Assembly (NCBI GenBank): GCA_023053545.1
Contig: JAKZAN010000090.1
Location: 1-64,000 of the forward strand
DNA: 64,000 nucleotides
Reading direction: 5' to 3'
From: Lepidurus packardi
Lineage: Eukaryota > Arthropoda > Branchiopoda > Notostraca > Triopsidae
Position 1 is the first letter of the stretch. Every line of letters starts with the position of its first letter. Made by a program: the position numbers and the translations under genes. This document shows positions 1-14,000 of this stretch, one piece after another. The notes under the pieces were generated by a model. The model searched no databases, was not told where the DNA came from, and saw only the letters and a list, made by a program, of their open reading frames with translations.

Positions 1-112
1 GTACTCAGGTGTACCTCATTCTTAAAGTGACAAATTCCAATGTAAGAGTAATTTTGCAGGGTATCGACAATAGGCGAAAGCCTACGTCGGGATAAAATAA
101 AGAAAAAAAAAA
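1..112 (+). mobile_element. 3' end of a non-LTR retrotransposon (3' UTR and poly-A)
   Basis: The first 112 bases are not satellite. They end in an A-rich tail (about 100-112) that runs straight into SatA. A hairpin AGGC-GAAA-GCCT at 72-83 is followed by CTACGTCGG. The same arrangement, AGGCTT-TC-AAGCCT then TACGCCGG or a close variant and poly-A, ends the minus-strand E2 copies (24501-24514 and equivalents). I infer the terminal 3' UTR of a plus-strand relative of E2 whose body lies left of the window. No coding sequence is visible in it. Confidence 0.7.
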
Positions 113-2540
113 CTGGTTTATACTAGTTCAGACCGGTTTAAACAGGTCTACTGGTTTAAACTAGCTTATAAACGGTTTTAAACTGGTTGAAAATGGTATA
201 TTCTAGTTCAAACTGGTTTAAACCGGTTTAAGCAGTTCTAAACTGGCTTAGACTAGTTTATGAACTGGTTTTAAACTAGTTTAAACGGGTCCTAAACTGG
301 TTTAATATAGTTTATAAACGGGTGTGAACTGGTTTAAACCGGTTAAACTAGTTTATAAACTGTTTTACACTGGTTTAAACTGGTTATAATAACTCAAACT
401 GCTTTTAACCGGTTTAACCAGGTATAAACTGGTTTAAAATAGTTTATAAACCGGTTTGAACTGGTTAAGACCGGTTTTAACTTGTTAAACTTGTTTAGAA
501 ACTGGTTTTAACCGGTTTTAACTCGCTTAAACTGGTTTTAACTGGTTTAAACTAGTTTATAAACTGGTTTGTTTAAACTGGTTTATACTAGTTCAAACTG
601 GTTTAAACCGGTTTAACTGGCTTAATCTGGTTTAAACTGGTCAAAACTAGTTTATAAACTGGTCTAAACTGGTGTAAACAGGTCTAAACTGGTTTTAACT
701 GGTATAAACTGGTTTACATAGGTCTAAACTGGTTTAAGCTATTTTATAAACTGGTTTAAACTTGTTTGTACTAGTACAAACTGGTTTAAATTGGTTTGAA
801 CAGGTCTAAACTTGTTTAAAGTAGTTTATAAACTGGTTTTAACTTCCTTAAACTGGTTAAAACTGGATAAAACTGGTTTAAACTAAATTAAACCGGTTAA
901 AAAACTGGATTAAACCGGTTTTAACTGGCTTGAACTGGTTTAAACTGGTTTAAACTAGTTTATAAACTGGTTTAAACTGGTGTAAGCAGGTCCAAACTGG
1001 TTTTAGCTGGTTTAAGCTAGCTAACACAGGTCTAAACTGGTTTAAGCTAGCTAACACAGGTCTAAACTGGTTTAAGCTAGTTTATAAACTGGTTTATACT
1101 AGTTCAGACTGGTTTAAACCGGTTTAAACAGGTTCTACTGGTTTAAACTAGTTTATAAACAGGTCTAAACTGGTTCAGACTAGTTTATGAACTGGTTTGA
1201 ACTGATTTAGACCGGTTTAAACTAGTTGAAACTGGTTTGAACCGGTTTAAACAGGTCTAAACTGGTTTAAAATAGTTTATAAACGGGTTTGAACTGGTTT
1301 AGACCAGTTTAAACCTGTTAAACTAGTTTAGAAACTGGTTTAAACCGGTTTTAACTGGCTTAAACTGGTTTAAACAGGTATACACTGGTTTAAGCAGGTC
1401 TAAACTGGTTTATACTAGTTCAAACTGGTTTGAACATTTTTACACTGGTCTAAACTGGTTTAAGCTAGTTTATAAAGTGGTTTGTTAAAACTGGTTTGTT
1501 AAAACTGGTTTGTAGTAGTTTAAACTGGATTAAACCGGTTTAGACTGGCTTAATCTGGTTTAAACTGGTTAAAACTAGTTTATAAACTGGCTTAAACTGG
1601 TGTAAACAGATCTAAACTGGTTTTAACTGGTATAAACTAGTTTATAAACTGGTTGAAACTGGTTTGAACAGGTCTAATATTTAAGCTAGTTTATAAACTG
1701 GTTTTAGCTGGCTTAAACTGGTTTAAACTGGATTAAACTGGTTTAAACTAGTTTAAACTAGTTACAAAACTCTATTAAACCGGTTTTAACTGGCTTAAGC
1801 TGGTTTAAACTGGTTTTAAACAGGTCAAAAGTGGTTTAACCCAGTTTCTAAACCGGTTTAAACTTTTGTTAACAGGGCTTAACTAGTTTTAACTGGTTTA
1901 AACTGGTTTACACGGTCTCTAAACCGGTTTAAACCAGTTTCTAAACTAGTTTAACAGGTTTAAACTGGTGTAAACAGGTCTAAACTGGTTTTAACTGGTA
2001 TAAACTGGTTAACATAGGTCTAAACTGGTTTAGGCTAGTTTGTAAACTGGTTTAAACTGGTTTATACTAGTACAAACTGGTTTAAATTGGTTTGAACAGG
2101 TCTAAACTTGTTTAAAGTAGTTTATAAACTGGTTTAAACTGGTTTTAACTTCCTTAAACTGGTTTAAACTGGATAAAACTGGTTTAAACTAAATTAAACC
2201 AGTTAAAAAACTGGATTAAACCGGTTTTAACTGGCTTAAACTGGTTTAAACTGGTTTTCACTAGTTTATAAACTGGTTTAAACTGGTGTAAGCAGGTCCA
2301 AACTGGTTTTAGCTGGTTTAAACTGGCTAACACAGGTCTAAACTGGTTTAAGCTAGTTTATAAACTGGTTTATACTAGTTCAGACTGGTTTAAACCGGTT
2401 TAAACAGGTCTACTGGTTTAAACTAGTTTATAAACAGGTCTAAACTGGTTTAAACTAGTTTATGAACTGGTTTTAACTGATTTAAACCGTTTTAAACTGG
2501 TGTAATCTGGTTTAAACTGGTTTAAACACGCTAAACTGGT
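113..2540. repeat. SatA satellite array, left part (AAACTGGTTT type)
   Basis: Tandem 10-12 bp units vary around AAACTGGTTT, AAACCGGTTT, AAACTAGTTT and TTATAAACTGG. Many units are perfect or near-perfect palindromes. Larger blocks recur: the stretch beginning GGTTTTAACTTCC at 835 returns at 2141 and again at 2844, and a block with AAGCTAGCTAACACAGG occurs near 1014, 1047, 3023 and 3056. This is higher-order organisation on top of the short unit. No gene is seen. Confidence 0.95.
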
Positions 2541-2843
2541 TTTATATACCTGGCTCAAGTTTATCGAAAGGGTCTGTTGTTAGTTACCGTTTCACTCCCC
2601 TCCTCTCCTATGGCAGCGTTAGAAATCGAAACCGGTCTCCTACCCTTCGATCTCAAATTTAAATTCATTCTTCTACGGAGCTATGCAAATAGGAAGTGGC
2701 AGAACTGGCCGATCAGTGCCGAACCCGCGAAACATGAGATATATGCATCGTGCAAAGAAAGAACAAGAAGATTGGTAGCGGATATCTGGCTAACCCCGAA
2801 ACGAACCCTGAAAGATGCACGTTCCGAAATTGAAATTGAAATT
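2541..2843 (+). pseudogene. Internal fragment of LINE ORF2 (post-RT region) inside SatA
   Basis: About 300 bp of ordinary-complexity DNA interrupts SatA. From about 2553 the plus strand reads an open frame that aligns with E2 ORF2 residues of roughly 818-910, the region after the reverse transcriptase. Shared stretches include RKGLLLV against RRGLLLI, ALEIETGLLP against ALEVDTGVLP, and YASCKERTRRL against YASCEERTRCL. It has no RT catalytic motif, no element 5' or 3' end and no poly-A. At the right edge a GAAATT triplet repeat (2827-2843) merges into SatA. It is clearly divergent from the E2 copies, so it is an old or different family member. It is not a functional gene, although the frame stays open through the fragment. 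Confidence 0.85.
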
Positions 2844-5045
2844 GGTTTTAACTTCCTTAAACTGGTTAAAACTGGATAAAACTGGTTTAAACTAAATTAA
2901 ACCAGTTAAAAAACTGGATTAAACCTGTTTTAACTGGCTTAAACTGGTTTAAACTGGTTTAAACTAGTTTATAAACTGGTTTAAACTGGTGTAAGCAGGT
3001 CCAAACTGGTTTTAGCTGGTTTAAGCTAGCTAACACAGGTCTAAACTGGTTTAAGCTAGCTAACACAGGTCTAAACTGGTTTAAGCTAGTTTATAAACTG
3101 GTTTATACTAGTTCAGACTGGTTTAAACTGGTGAAAGCAGGTCCAAACTGGTTTTAGCTGGTTTAAGCTAGCTAAAACAGGTCTAAACTGGTTTAAGCTA
3201 GTTTATAAACTGGTTTATACTAGTTCAGACTGGTTTAAACCGGTTTAAACAGGTCTACTGGTTTAAACTAGTTTATAAACAGGTCTTAACTGGTTTAAAC
3301 TAGTTTATGAACTGATTTGAACTGGTTTATACCGGTTTAAACTAGTTCAAACTGGTTTGAACCGGTTTTAAACAGGTCTAAACTGGTTTAAAATAGTTTA
3401 TAAACGGGTTTGAACTGGTTTAGACCGGTTTAAACCTGTTAAACTAGTTTAGAGACTGGTTTAAACCGGTTTTAACTGGCTTAAACTGGTTTAAACAGGT
3501 ATACACTGGTTTAAGCAGGTCTAAACTGGTATATACTAGTTCAAACTGGTTTAAACTTTTTTACACTGGTTTAAACTGGTTTAAGCTAGTTTATAAACTG
3601 GTTTGTTAAAACTGGTTTATAGTAGTTTAAACTGGATTAAACCGGTTTAGACTGGCTTAATCTGGTTTAAACTGGTTTAAACTAGTTTACAAACTGGTTT
3701 AAACTGGTGTAAGCAGGTCCAAACTGGTTTTAGCTGGTTTAAACTGGCTAACACAGGTCTGAACTGGTTTAAGCTAGTTTATAAACTGGTTTATACTAGT
3801 TCAGACTGGTTTAAACCGGTTTAAGCAGGCCTAATGGTTTAAACTAGTTTATAAACAGGTCTAAACTGGTTTAAACTAGTTTATGAACTGGTTTGAACTG
3901 ATTTAGACCGGTTTAAACTAGTTCAAACTGGTTTGAACCGGTTTAAACAGGTCTAAACTGGTTTTAAATAGTTTATAAACGGGTTTAAACTGGTTTAGAC
4001 CGGTTTAAACCTGTTAAACTAGTTTAGAAACTGGTTTAAACCGGTTTTAACTGGCTTAAACTGGTTTAAACACTTATACACTGGTTTAAGCAGGTCTAAA
4101 CTGGTTTATACAAGTTCAAACTGGTTTGAACATTTTTACACTGGTCTAAACTGGTTTAAGCTAGTTTATAAACTGGTTTGTTATAACTGGTTTATAGTAG
4201 TTTAAACTGGATTAAACTGGTTTAAGCTAGTTTATAATTTTTTTTTAACAGGTCTAAACTTGTTTGAACTAGTTTATAAACTGGTTTAAACCGGTTTTTA
4301 ACTGGCTTAAACTGGTTTAAACTTGCTTAAACTGGTTTAAACCGGTTTAGACTGGTATAAACTTATCTAAACTGGTTTATGAACCGGTTTAAACCTGTTT
4401 CAACTGGTTTATAGTAGTTCAAACTTGTTAAAATTAGTTTATAAACTGGTTTAAACTGGTGTAAACAGGTCTAAACTGGTTGTGACTGGTATAAACTGGT
4501 TTACACAGGTCTAAGCTGGTTTTAACTGGTATTAACTGGTTTACACAGGTCTAAAATGGTTTCAACTAGTTTATAAACTGGTTTAAACTGGTTTGAAAAG
4601 GTCTAATCTTGTTTAAACTAGTTTATAAACTGGTTTTTACTGGTTTTAACTGGCTTAACTGGTTTAAACTGGCTTAAACTGGTTTATACTAGTTTAAACT
4701 AGTTAAAAAACTGGATTAAACCGGTTTTAACTGGCTTTAACTGGTTTAAACTATTTTAAACAGGCCAAAACTGGTTTAGCCCAGTTTCTAAACTGTTTTA
4801 AACTGGGTAAACAGGTCTAGACTAGTTTTAACTGGTTTAAACTGGCTTACACAGGTCTAAACTATTTTAAGCTAGTTTATAAACTGGCTTATACTAGTTC
4901 AGACTGGTTTAAACCGGTTTAAACCGGTTTAAACAGGTCTACTGGTTTAAATTAGTTTATAAACGGGTTGTGAAACTGGTTGAAACTGGTTTATTCTAGT
5001 TCAAACTGGTTTAAACCGGTTTAAACAGGTCTAAACTGGTTTTAA
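2844..5045. repeat. SatA satellite array, right part
   Basis: The same AAACTGGTTT-type units continue. The array resumes exactly with the GGTTTTAACTTCC block also found at 835 and 2141, so the LINE fragment lies at a higher-order block boundary. The array ends by direct fusion to SatB near 5046, where AACTAATTCAGTCC could belong to either family. No gene is seen. Confidence 0.93.
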
Positions 5046-8000
5046 CTAATTCAGTCCGTAATGTATTAATTCAGTCCGTAAGGAATTAATTCATTCCGTT
5101 AAGAATTAATTCAGCCCATAAGGAATTAATTCAATCGTAAGGAATTAATTCAGTCCGTAAGGAATTAATTCAGTCCTTAAGGAATTAATTCAGTCCGTAA
5201 GGAACTAATTTAGTCCGTAAGGAATTAATTCAGTCCGTAAGGAATTAATTCAATCCGTAATGAATTAGTTCAGTCCATTATTTAATTAATTCAATAGGTA
5301 AGGAATTAATTCAGTCCGTAAGGAATTAATTCAGTCCGTAAGGAATTAATTCAGTCCGAAAGGAATTAATTCAGTCCGTATGGAATTAATTCAATCCGTA
5401 AGGAATTAATTCAATCCGTAAGGAATTAATTCAGTCCGTAAAGAATTAATTCAGTCCGTAAGGAATTAATTCAATCCGAAATGAATTAATTCAGTCCATT
5501 AATTAATTAATTCATTCCGTAAGGAACTAATTCAGTCTGTAAGGAATTAATTCAGTAAGTAAGGAATTAAATCAGTCCGTAAGGAATTAATTCAGTCCGT
5601 AATGTATTAATTCAGTCCACTAATTAATTAATTCAGTCCGTAAGGAATTAATTCAGTCCGTAAGGAATTAATTCAGTCCATAAGGAATTAATTCAGTGAG
5701 TAAGGAATTAATTCAGTCCGTAAAGAAGTAATTCAGTCCTTAAGGAACTAATTCAGTCCGTAAGGAATTAATTCAGTAAGTAAGGAATTAATTCAGTCCG
5801 TAAGGAATTAATTCAGTCCGTAATGTATTAATTTAGTCAACAAATTAATTAATTCAGTCCGTAAGGAATTAATTCAGTCCGTAATTAATTAATTCAGTCC
5901 ATAAGGAAATAATTCAGTCCGTAAGGAACTAATTCAGTACGTAAGGAATTAATTCAGTAAGTAAGGAATTAATTCAGTCCGTAAGGAATTAATTCAGTAA
6001 GTAAGGAATTAATTCAGTCCGTAAGGAATTAATTCAGTCTGTAAGAAATTAGTTCAGCACGTAAGGAATTAATTCATTCCCAAAGGAATTAATTCGGTCC
6101 GTAAGGAATTAATTCAATCCGTAAGGAATTAATTCAGTCCGTAAGGAATTAATTCATTCCGTAAGGAATTAATTCAGTCCGTAAGGAATTAATTAAGTCT
6201 GTAAGGAATTAATTCAGTCCGTAAGGAATTAATTCAGTCCGTAAGGAATTAATTCAATCCGTACGGAATTAATTCAATCCGTAAGGAATTAATTCAGTCC
6301 GTTAAGAATTAATTCAGTCTGTAAGGAATTAATTCAATCCGTAAGGAATTAATTCAGACCGTAAGGAATTAATTCAGTCGGTAAGGAATTAATTCAATCC
6401 GTAAGGAATTAATTCAATCCGTAAGGAATTAATTCAGTCCGTAAAGGATTAATTCAGTCCGTAAGGAATTAATTCAATCCGTAATTAATTAATTCAGTAC
6501 GTAAGGAATTAATTCAGTCCGTAAGGAATTAATTCAGTCCTTAAGGAATTAATTCAGTCCGTAAGGAACTAATTCAGTCCGTAAGGAATTAATTCAGTAA
6601 GTAAGGAATTAATTCAGTCCGTAAGGAATTAATTCAGTCCGTAAGGAATTAATTCAGTTCGTAAGGAATTAATTCAATCCGTAAGGAATTAATTCAATCC
6701 GTAAGGAATAAATTCAGTCCGTAAAGAATTAATTCAGTCCGTAAGGAATTAATACAATCCGTAATGAATTAATTCAGTCCATTAATTAATTCATTCATTC
6801 CGTAAGGAATTAATTCAGTCCGTAAGGAATTAATTCAGTCCGTAAGGAATTAATTCAGTCCGTAAGGAATTAATTCAGTCCATAAGGAAATAATTCAGTC
6901 CGTAAGGAACTAATTCAGTCCGTAAGGAATTAATTCAGCACGTAAGGAATTAATTCATTCCCAAAGGAATTAATTCGGTCCGTAAGGAATTAATTCATAC
7001 CGTTAAGAATTAATTCAGTCCGTAAGGAATTAATTCAATACGTAAGGAATTAATTCAGTCCATTAATTAATGAATTCATTCCGTAAGGAATTAATTCAGT
7101 CCATAAGGAATTAATTCAGTCCTTAAGGAACTAATTCAGTCCTTAAGGAATTAATTCAGTAAGTAAGGAATTAATTCAGTCCGTAAGGAATGAATTCAGT
7201 AAGTAAGGAATTAACTCAGTCCGTAAGGAATTAATTCAGTCTGTAAGAAATTAATTCAGCACGTAAGGAATTAATTCATTCCCAAAGGAATTAATTCGGT
7301 CCGTAAGGAATGAATTCATACCGTTAAGAATTAATTCAGTCCGTAAGGAATTAATTCAATCCGTAAGGAATTAATTCAGTCCGTAAGGAATTAATTCATT
7401 CCGTAAGGAATTAATTCAGTCTGTAAGGAATTAATTCAGTCTGTAAGGAATTAATTAAGTCCGTAAGGAATTTATTCAGTCCGTAAGGAACTAATTCAGT
7501 CCGTAAGGAATTAATTCAGTAAGTAAGGAATTAATTCAGTCCGTAAGGAATTAATTAAGTCCGTAAGGAATTAATTCAGTCCGTAAGGAATTAATTCAAT
7601 CCGTAAGGAATTAATTCAATCCGTAAGGAATTAATTCAGTCCGTAAAGAATTAATTCAGTCCGTAAGGAATTAATTCAATCCGTAATGAATTAATTCAGT
7701 CCATTAATTAATTAATTCATTCCGTAAGGAATTAATTCAGTCCGTAAGGAATTAATTCAGTCCGTAAGAAATTAATTCAGTCCATAAGGAAATAATTCAG
7801 TCCGTAAGGAACTAATTCAATCCGTAAGGAATTAATTCAATCCGTAAGGAATTTATTCAGTCCGTAAAGAATTAATTCAGTCCGTAAGGAATTAATTCAA
7901 TCCGTAATGAATTAATTCAGTCCATTAATTAATTAATTCATTCCGTAAGGAATTAATTCAGTCAATAAGGAATTAATTCAGTCCTTAAGGAACTAATTCA

Positions 8001-11000
8001 GTCCTTAAGGAATTAATTCAGTAAGTAAGGAATTAATTCAGTCCGTAAGGAATTAATTCAGTCCGTAAGGAATTAATTCATTCCGTAACGAATTAATTCA
8101 GTCTGTAAGGAATTAATTAAGTCTGTAAGGAATTAATTAAGTCCGTAAGGAATTAATTCAGTCCGTAAGGAATTAATTCAATCCGTACGGAATTAATTCA
8201 ATCCGTAAGGAATTAATTCAGTCCGTAAAGAATTAATTCAGTCCGTAAGGAATTAATTCAATCCGTAATGAATTAAAACAGTCCATTAATTAATTAATTC
8301 AGTACGTAAGGAATTAATTCAGTCCGTAAGGAATTAATTCAGTCCTTAAGGAATTAATTCAGTCCGTAAGGAACTAATTCAGTCCGTAAGGAATTAATTC
8401 AGTAAGTAAGGAATTAATTCAGTCCGTAAGGAATTAATTCAGTCCGTAAGAAATTAATTCAGCACGTAAGGAATTAATTCATTCCCAAAGGAATTAATTC
8501 AGTCCGTAAGGAATTAATTAAGTCCGTAAGGAATTAATTCAGTAAGTAAGGAATTAATTCAGTCCGTAAGGAATTAATTCAGTCCGTAAGGAATTAATTC
8601 AGTAAGTAAGGAATTAATTCAGTCCGTAAGGAATTAATTCAGTCCGTAAGGAATTAATTCAGTCCGTAAGGAATTAATTCAATCCGTAAGGAATTAATTC
8701 AATCCGTAAGGAATTTATTCAGTCCGTAAAGAATTAATTCAGTAAGTAAGGAATTAACTCAGTCCGTAAGGAATTAATTCAGTCCTTAAGGAACTAATTC
8801 AGTCCTTAAGGAATTAATTCAGTAAGTAAGGAATTAATTCAGTCCGTAAGGAATTAAGTCAGTCCGTAATGTATTAATTCAGTCCACTAATTAATTAATT
8901 CAGTACGTAAGGAATTAATTCAGTCCGTAAGGAATTAATTCAGTCCGTAAGGAATTAATTCAGTCCATAAGGAAATAATTCAGTCCGTAAGGAACTAATT
9001 CAGTCCGTAAGGAATTAATTCAGTAAGTAAGGAATTAACTCAGTCCGTAAGGAATTAATTCAGTCTGTAAGAAATTAATTCAGCACGTAAGGAATTAATT
9101 CATTCCCAAAGGAATTAATTCGGTCCGAAAGGAATGAATTCATACCGTTAAGAATTAATTCAGTAGGTAAGGAATGAATTCAATCCGTAAGGAATTAATT
9201 CAGTCCGTAAGGAATTAATTCATTCCGTAACGAATTAATTCAGTCTGTAAGGAATTAATTAAGTCTGTAAGGAATTAATTAAGTCCGTAAGGTATTAATT
9301 CAGTCCGTAAGGAATTAATTCAATCCGTACGGAATTAATTCAATCCGTAAGGAATTAATTCAGTCCGTAAAGAATTAATTCAGTCCGTAAATAATTAATT
9401 CAATCCGTAATGAATTAAAACAGTCCATTAATTAATTAATTCAGTCCGTACGGAATTAATTCAGTCCGTAAGGAATTAATTCATTCCGTAACTAATTAAT
9501 TCAGTAAGTAAGGAATTCAATCAATCATAAAGAATTAATTCAGTCCGTAAGGAATTAATTCAGTCCGTAAGGAATTAATTCAGTCCGTAAGGAATTAATT
9601 CAGTCCGTAATGAATTAATGAAGTCCGTAAGGAATTAATTAAGTCCGTAAGGAAATAATTAAGTCCGTAATGAATTAATTATTTCCGTAAGGAATTAATT
9701 CAGTCCCCAAGGAATTAATTCAGTCCGTAAAGAATTAATTCACTCCGTAAGTAGTTAATTCAGTCCGTAACTAATTAATTCAGTCCGTAAGGAATTAATT
9801 CAGTCCGAAACTAACTAATTCAGTAGGTAAGGAATTCAATCAATCATAAAGAATTAATTCAGACCGTAAGGAATTAATTCAGTCTGTAAGGAATTAAATC
9901 AGGACGTAAGGAATTAATTCAGTCTGTAAGGAATTAAATCAGGCCGTAAGGAATTAATTAAGTCCGTTAGAAATTAATTCAGTCCGTAAGGAATTAATTC
10001 ATTCCGTAAGGAATTAATTAAGTCCGTAAGGAATTGATATAATCCGTAAGGAATTTATAAAGTCAGTAAAGAATTAATTCAGTCCGTAAGGAATTAATTA
10101 AGTCCGTAATGAATTAATTAGGTCCGTAAGGAATTAATTCAGTCCCCAAGGAATTAATTCAGTCCGTAAGGAATTAATTCAGTCCCTAAGTAGTTAATTC
10201 AGTCCGTAAGGAAATAATTCAGTCCGTAACTAATTAATTCAGTAAGTAAGGAATTCAATCAATCATAAAGAATTAATTCAGTCCGTAAGGAATTAATTCA
10301 GTAAGTAAGGAATTCAATCAATCATAAAGAATTAATTCAGTCCGTAAGGAATTAATTCAGTCCGTAAGGAATTAATTCAGTCCCTAAGTAGTTAATTCAG
10401 TCCGTAAGGAATTAATTCAGTCCGTAAGGAATTAATTCAGTCCGTAAGGAATTAATTCATTCCGTAACTAATTAATTCAGTAAGTAAGGAATTCAATCAA
10501 TCATAAAGAATTAATTCAGTCCGTAAGGAATTTATTCGTTCCGTAAGGAATTTATTCAGTCCGTAATGAATTAATTAAGTCCGTAAGGAATTAGTTCAGT
10601 CCCCAAGGAATTAATTCAGTCCGTAAAGAATTAATTCAGTCCGTAAGTAGTTAATTCAGTAAGTAATTAATTAATTCAGTCCGTAAGGAATTCGATCAAT
10701 CATAAAGAATTAATTAAGTTCGTAATGAATTAATTCAGTCCATTAGGAATTAATTCAGTCTGTAAGGAATTAAATCAGGACGTAAGGAATTAATTCAGTC
10801 TGTACGGAATTAAATCAGGCCGTAAGGAATTAATTAAGTCCGTAATGAATTAATTCAGTCCGTAAGGAATTAATTCAGTTCCTAAGTAATTAATTCAGTA
10901 AGTAAGGAATTAATTCAGTCCGTAAGGAATTAATCCAGTCCGTAACTAATTAATTCAGTAAGTAAGGAATTCAATCAATCATAAAGAATTAATTCAGTCC

Positions 11001-14000
11001 GTAAGGAATAAATTCAGTCCGCAAGGAATTAATTCAGTCCGTAAGGAATTAAATCAGGCCGTAAGGAATTAATTAAGTCCGTTAGAAATTAATTCAGTAC
11101 GTAAGGAATTAATTCATTCCGTAAAGAATTAATTAAGTCCGTAAGGAATTGATATAATCCGTAAGGAATTTATAAAGTCAGTAAAGAATTAATTCAGTCC
11201 GTAAGGAATTAATTAAGTCCGTAATGAATTAATTAGGTCCGTAAGGAATTAATTCAGTCCCCAAGGAATTAATTCAGTCCGTAAGGAATTAATTCAGTCC
11301 CTAAGTAGTTAATTCAGTCCGTAAGGAAATAATTCAGTCCGTAACTAATTAATTCAGTAAGTAAGGAATTCAATCAATCATAAAGAATTAATTCAGTCCG
11401 TAAGGAATTAATTCAGTAAGTAAGGAATTCAATCAATCATAAAGAATTAATTCAGTCCGTAAGGAATTAATTCAGTCCGTAAGGAATTAATTCAGTCCCT
11501 AAGTAGTTAATTCAGTCCGTAAGGAATTAATTTAGTCCGTAAGGAATTAATTCAGTCCGTAAGGAATTAATTCATTCCGTAACTAATTAATTCAGTAAGT
11601 AAGGAATTCAATCAATCATAAAGAATTAATTCAGTCCGTAAGGAATTTATTCGTTCCGTAAGGAATTTATTCAGTCCGTAATGAATTAATTAAGTCCGTA
11701 AGGAATTAGTTCAGTCCCCAAGGAATTAATTCAGTCCGTAAAGAATTAATTCAGTCCGTAAGTAGTTAATTCAATAAGTAATTAATTAATTCAGTCCGTA
11801 AGGAATTCGATCAATCATAAAGAATTAATTAAGTTCGTAAGGAATTAATTCAGTCCATTAGGAATTAATTCAGTCTGTAAGGAATTAAATCAGGACGTAA
11901 GGAATTAATTCAGTCTGTACGGAATTAAATCAGGCCGTAAGGAATTAATTAAGTCCGTAATGAATTAATTCAGTCCGTAAGGAATTAATTCAGTTCCTAA
12001 GTAATTAATTCAGTAAGTAAGGAATTAATTCAGTCCGTAAGGAATTAATCCAGTCCGTAACTAATTAATTCAGTAAGTAAGGAATTCAATCAATCATAAA
12101 GAATTAATTCAGTCCGTAAGGAATAAATTCAGTCCGCAAGGAAATAATTCAGTCCGTAAGGAATTAAATCAGGCCGTAAGGAATTAATTAAGTCCGTTAG
12201 AAATTAATTCAGTACGTAAGGAATTAATTCATTCCGTAAAGAATTAATTAAGTCCGTAAGGAATTGATATAATCCGTAAGGAATTTATAAAGTCAGTAAA
12301 GAATTAATTCAGTCCGTAAGGAATTAATTAAGTCCGTAATGAATTAATTAGGTCCGTAAGGAATTAATTCAGTCCCCAAGGAATTAATTCAGTCCGTAAG
12401 GAATTAATTCAGTCCCTAAGTAGTTAATTCAGTCCGTAAGGAAATAATTCAGTCCGTAACTAATTAATTCAGTAAGTAAGGAATTCAATCAATCATAAAG
12501 AATTAATTCAGTCCGTAAGGAATTAATTCAGTAAGTAAGGAATTCAATCAATCATAAAGAATTAATTCAGTCCGTAAGGAATTAATTCAGTCCGTAAGGA
12601 ATTAATTCAGTCCCTAAGTAGTTAATTCAGTCCGTAAGGAATTAATTTAGTCCGTAAGGAATTAATTCAGTCCGTAAGGAATTAATTCATTCCGTAACTA
12701 ATTAATTCAGTAAGTAAGGAATTCAATCAATCATAAAGAATTAATTCAGTCCGTAAGGAATTTATTCGTTCCGTAAGGAATTTATTCAGTCCGTAATGAA
12801 TTAATTAAGTCCGTAAGGAATTAGTTCAGTCCCCAAGGAATTAATTCAGTCCGTAAAGAATTAATTCAGTCCGTAAGGAATTAATTCAGTCCGTAATGAA
12901 TTATTTAAGTCCGTAAGGAATTAATTCAGTCCCTAAGTAGTTATTTCAGTGCGTAAGGAATTAATTTAGTCCGTACGGAATTAATTCAGTCCGTAAGGAA
13001 TTAATTCATTCCGTAACTAATTAATTCAGTAAGTAAGGAATTCAATCAATCATAAAGAATTAATTCAGTCCGTAAGGAATTAATTCAGTCCGTAAGGAAT
13101 TAATTCAGTCCGTAAGGAATTAATTCAGTCCGTAATGAATTAATTCAGTCCATTAATTAATCAATTCATTCCCTAAGGAAATAATTCAGTCCGTAAGGAA
13201 TTAATTCAGTCCTTAAGGAACTAATTCAGTCCGTAAGGAATTAATTCAGTAAGTAAGGAATTAATTCAGTCCGTAAGGAATTAATTCAGTCCGTAATGTA
13301 TTAATTCAGTCCACTAATTAATTAATTCAGTACGTAAGGAATTAATTCAGTCCGTAAGGAATTAATTCAGTCCGTAAGGAATTAATTCAGTCCGTAAGGA
13401 AATAATTCAGTCCGTAAGGAACTAATTCAGTCCGTAAGGAATTAATTCAGTAAGTAAGGAATTAATTCAGTCCGTAAGGAATTAATTCAGTCTGTAAGAA
13501 ATTAATTCAGCACGTAAGGAATTAATTCATTCCCCAAGGAATTAATTCGGTCCGTAAGGTTATAATTCAATCCGTAAAGAATTAATTCAGTCCGTAAGGA
13601 AAAAATTCAGTCCGTAAGGAACTAATTCAGTCCGTAATGTATTAATTCAGTCCGTAAGAAATTAATTCAGCCCGTAAGGAATTAATTGATTCCCTAAGGA
13701 ATTAATTTGGTCCGTAAAGAATTAGTTCATTCCGTTAAGAATTAATTCAGTCTGTAAGGAATTAATTAAATCCGTAAGGAATTAATTCAGTCCGAAAAGA
13801 GTTAATTCAGTCCGTAAGGAATTAATTCAGTCCGTAAAGAATTAATTCATTCCGTAAGGAACTAATTCAGTCCGTATGGAATTAATTCAGTCCGTAACTA
13901 ATTAATTCAGTCCGTAAGGAATTAATTCAGTCCGTAAGGAATTAATTCATTCCGTAAGAAATTAATTCAGCACGTAAGGAATTAATTCATTCCCAAAGGA

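Noticed and set aside
2577..2879. 100-codon plus-strand gene in SatA
   Set aside because: It is the LINE ORF2 fragment plus the first bases of satellite. The start used is not an ATG and the end lies in SatA.
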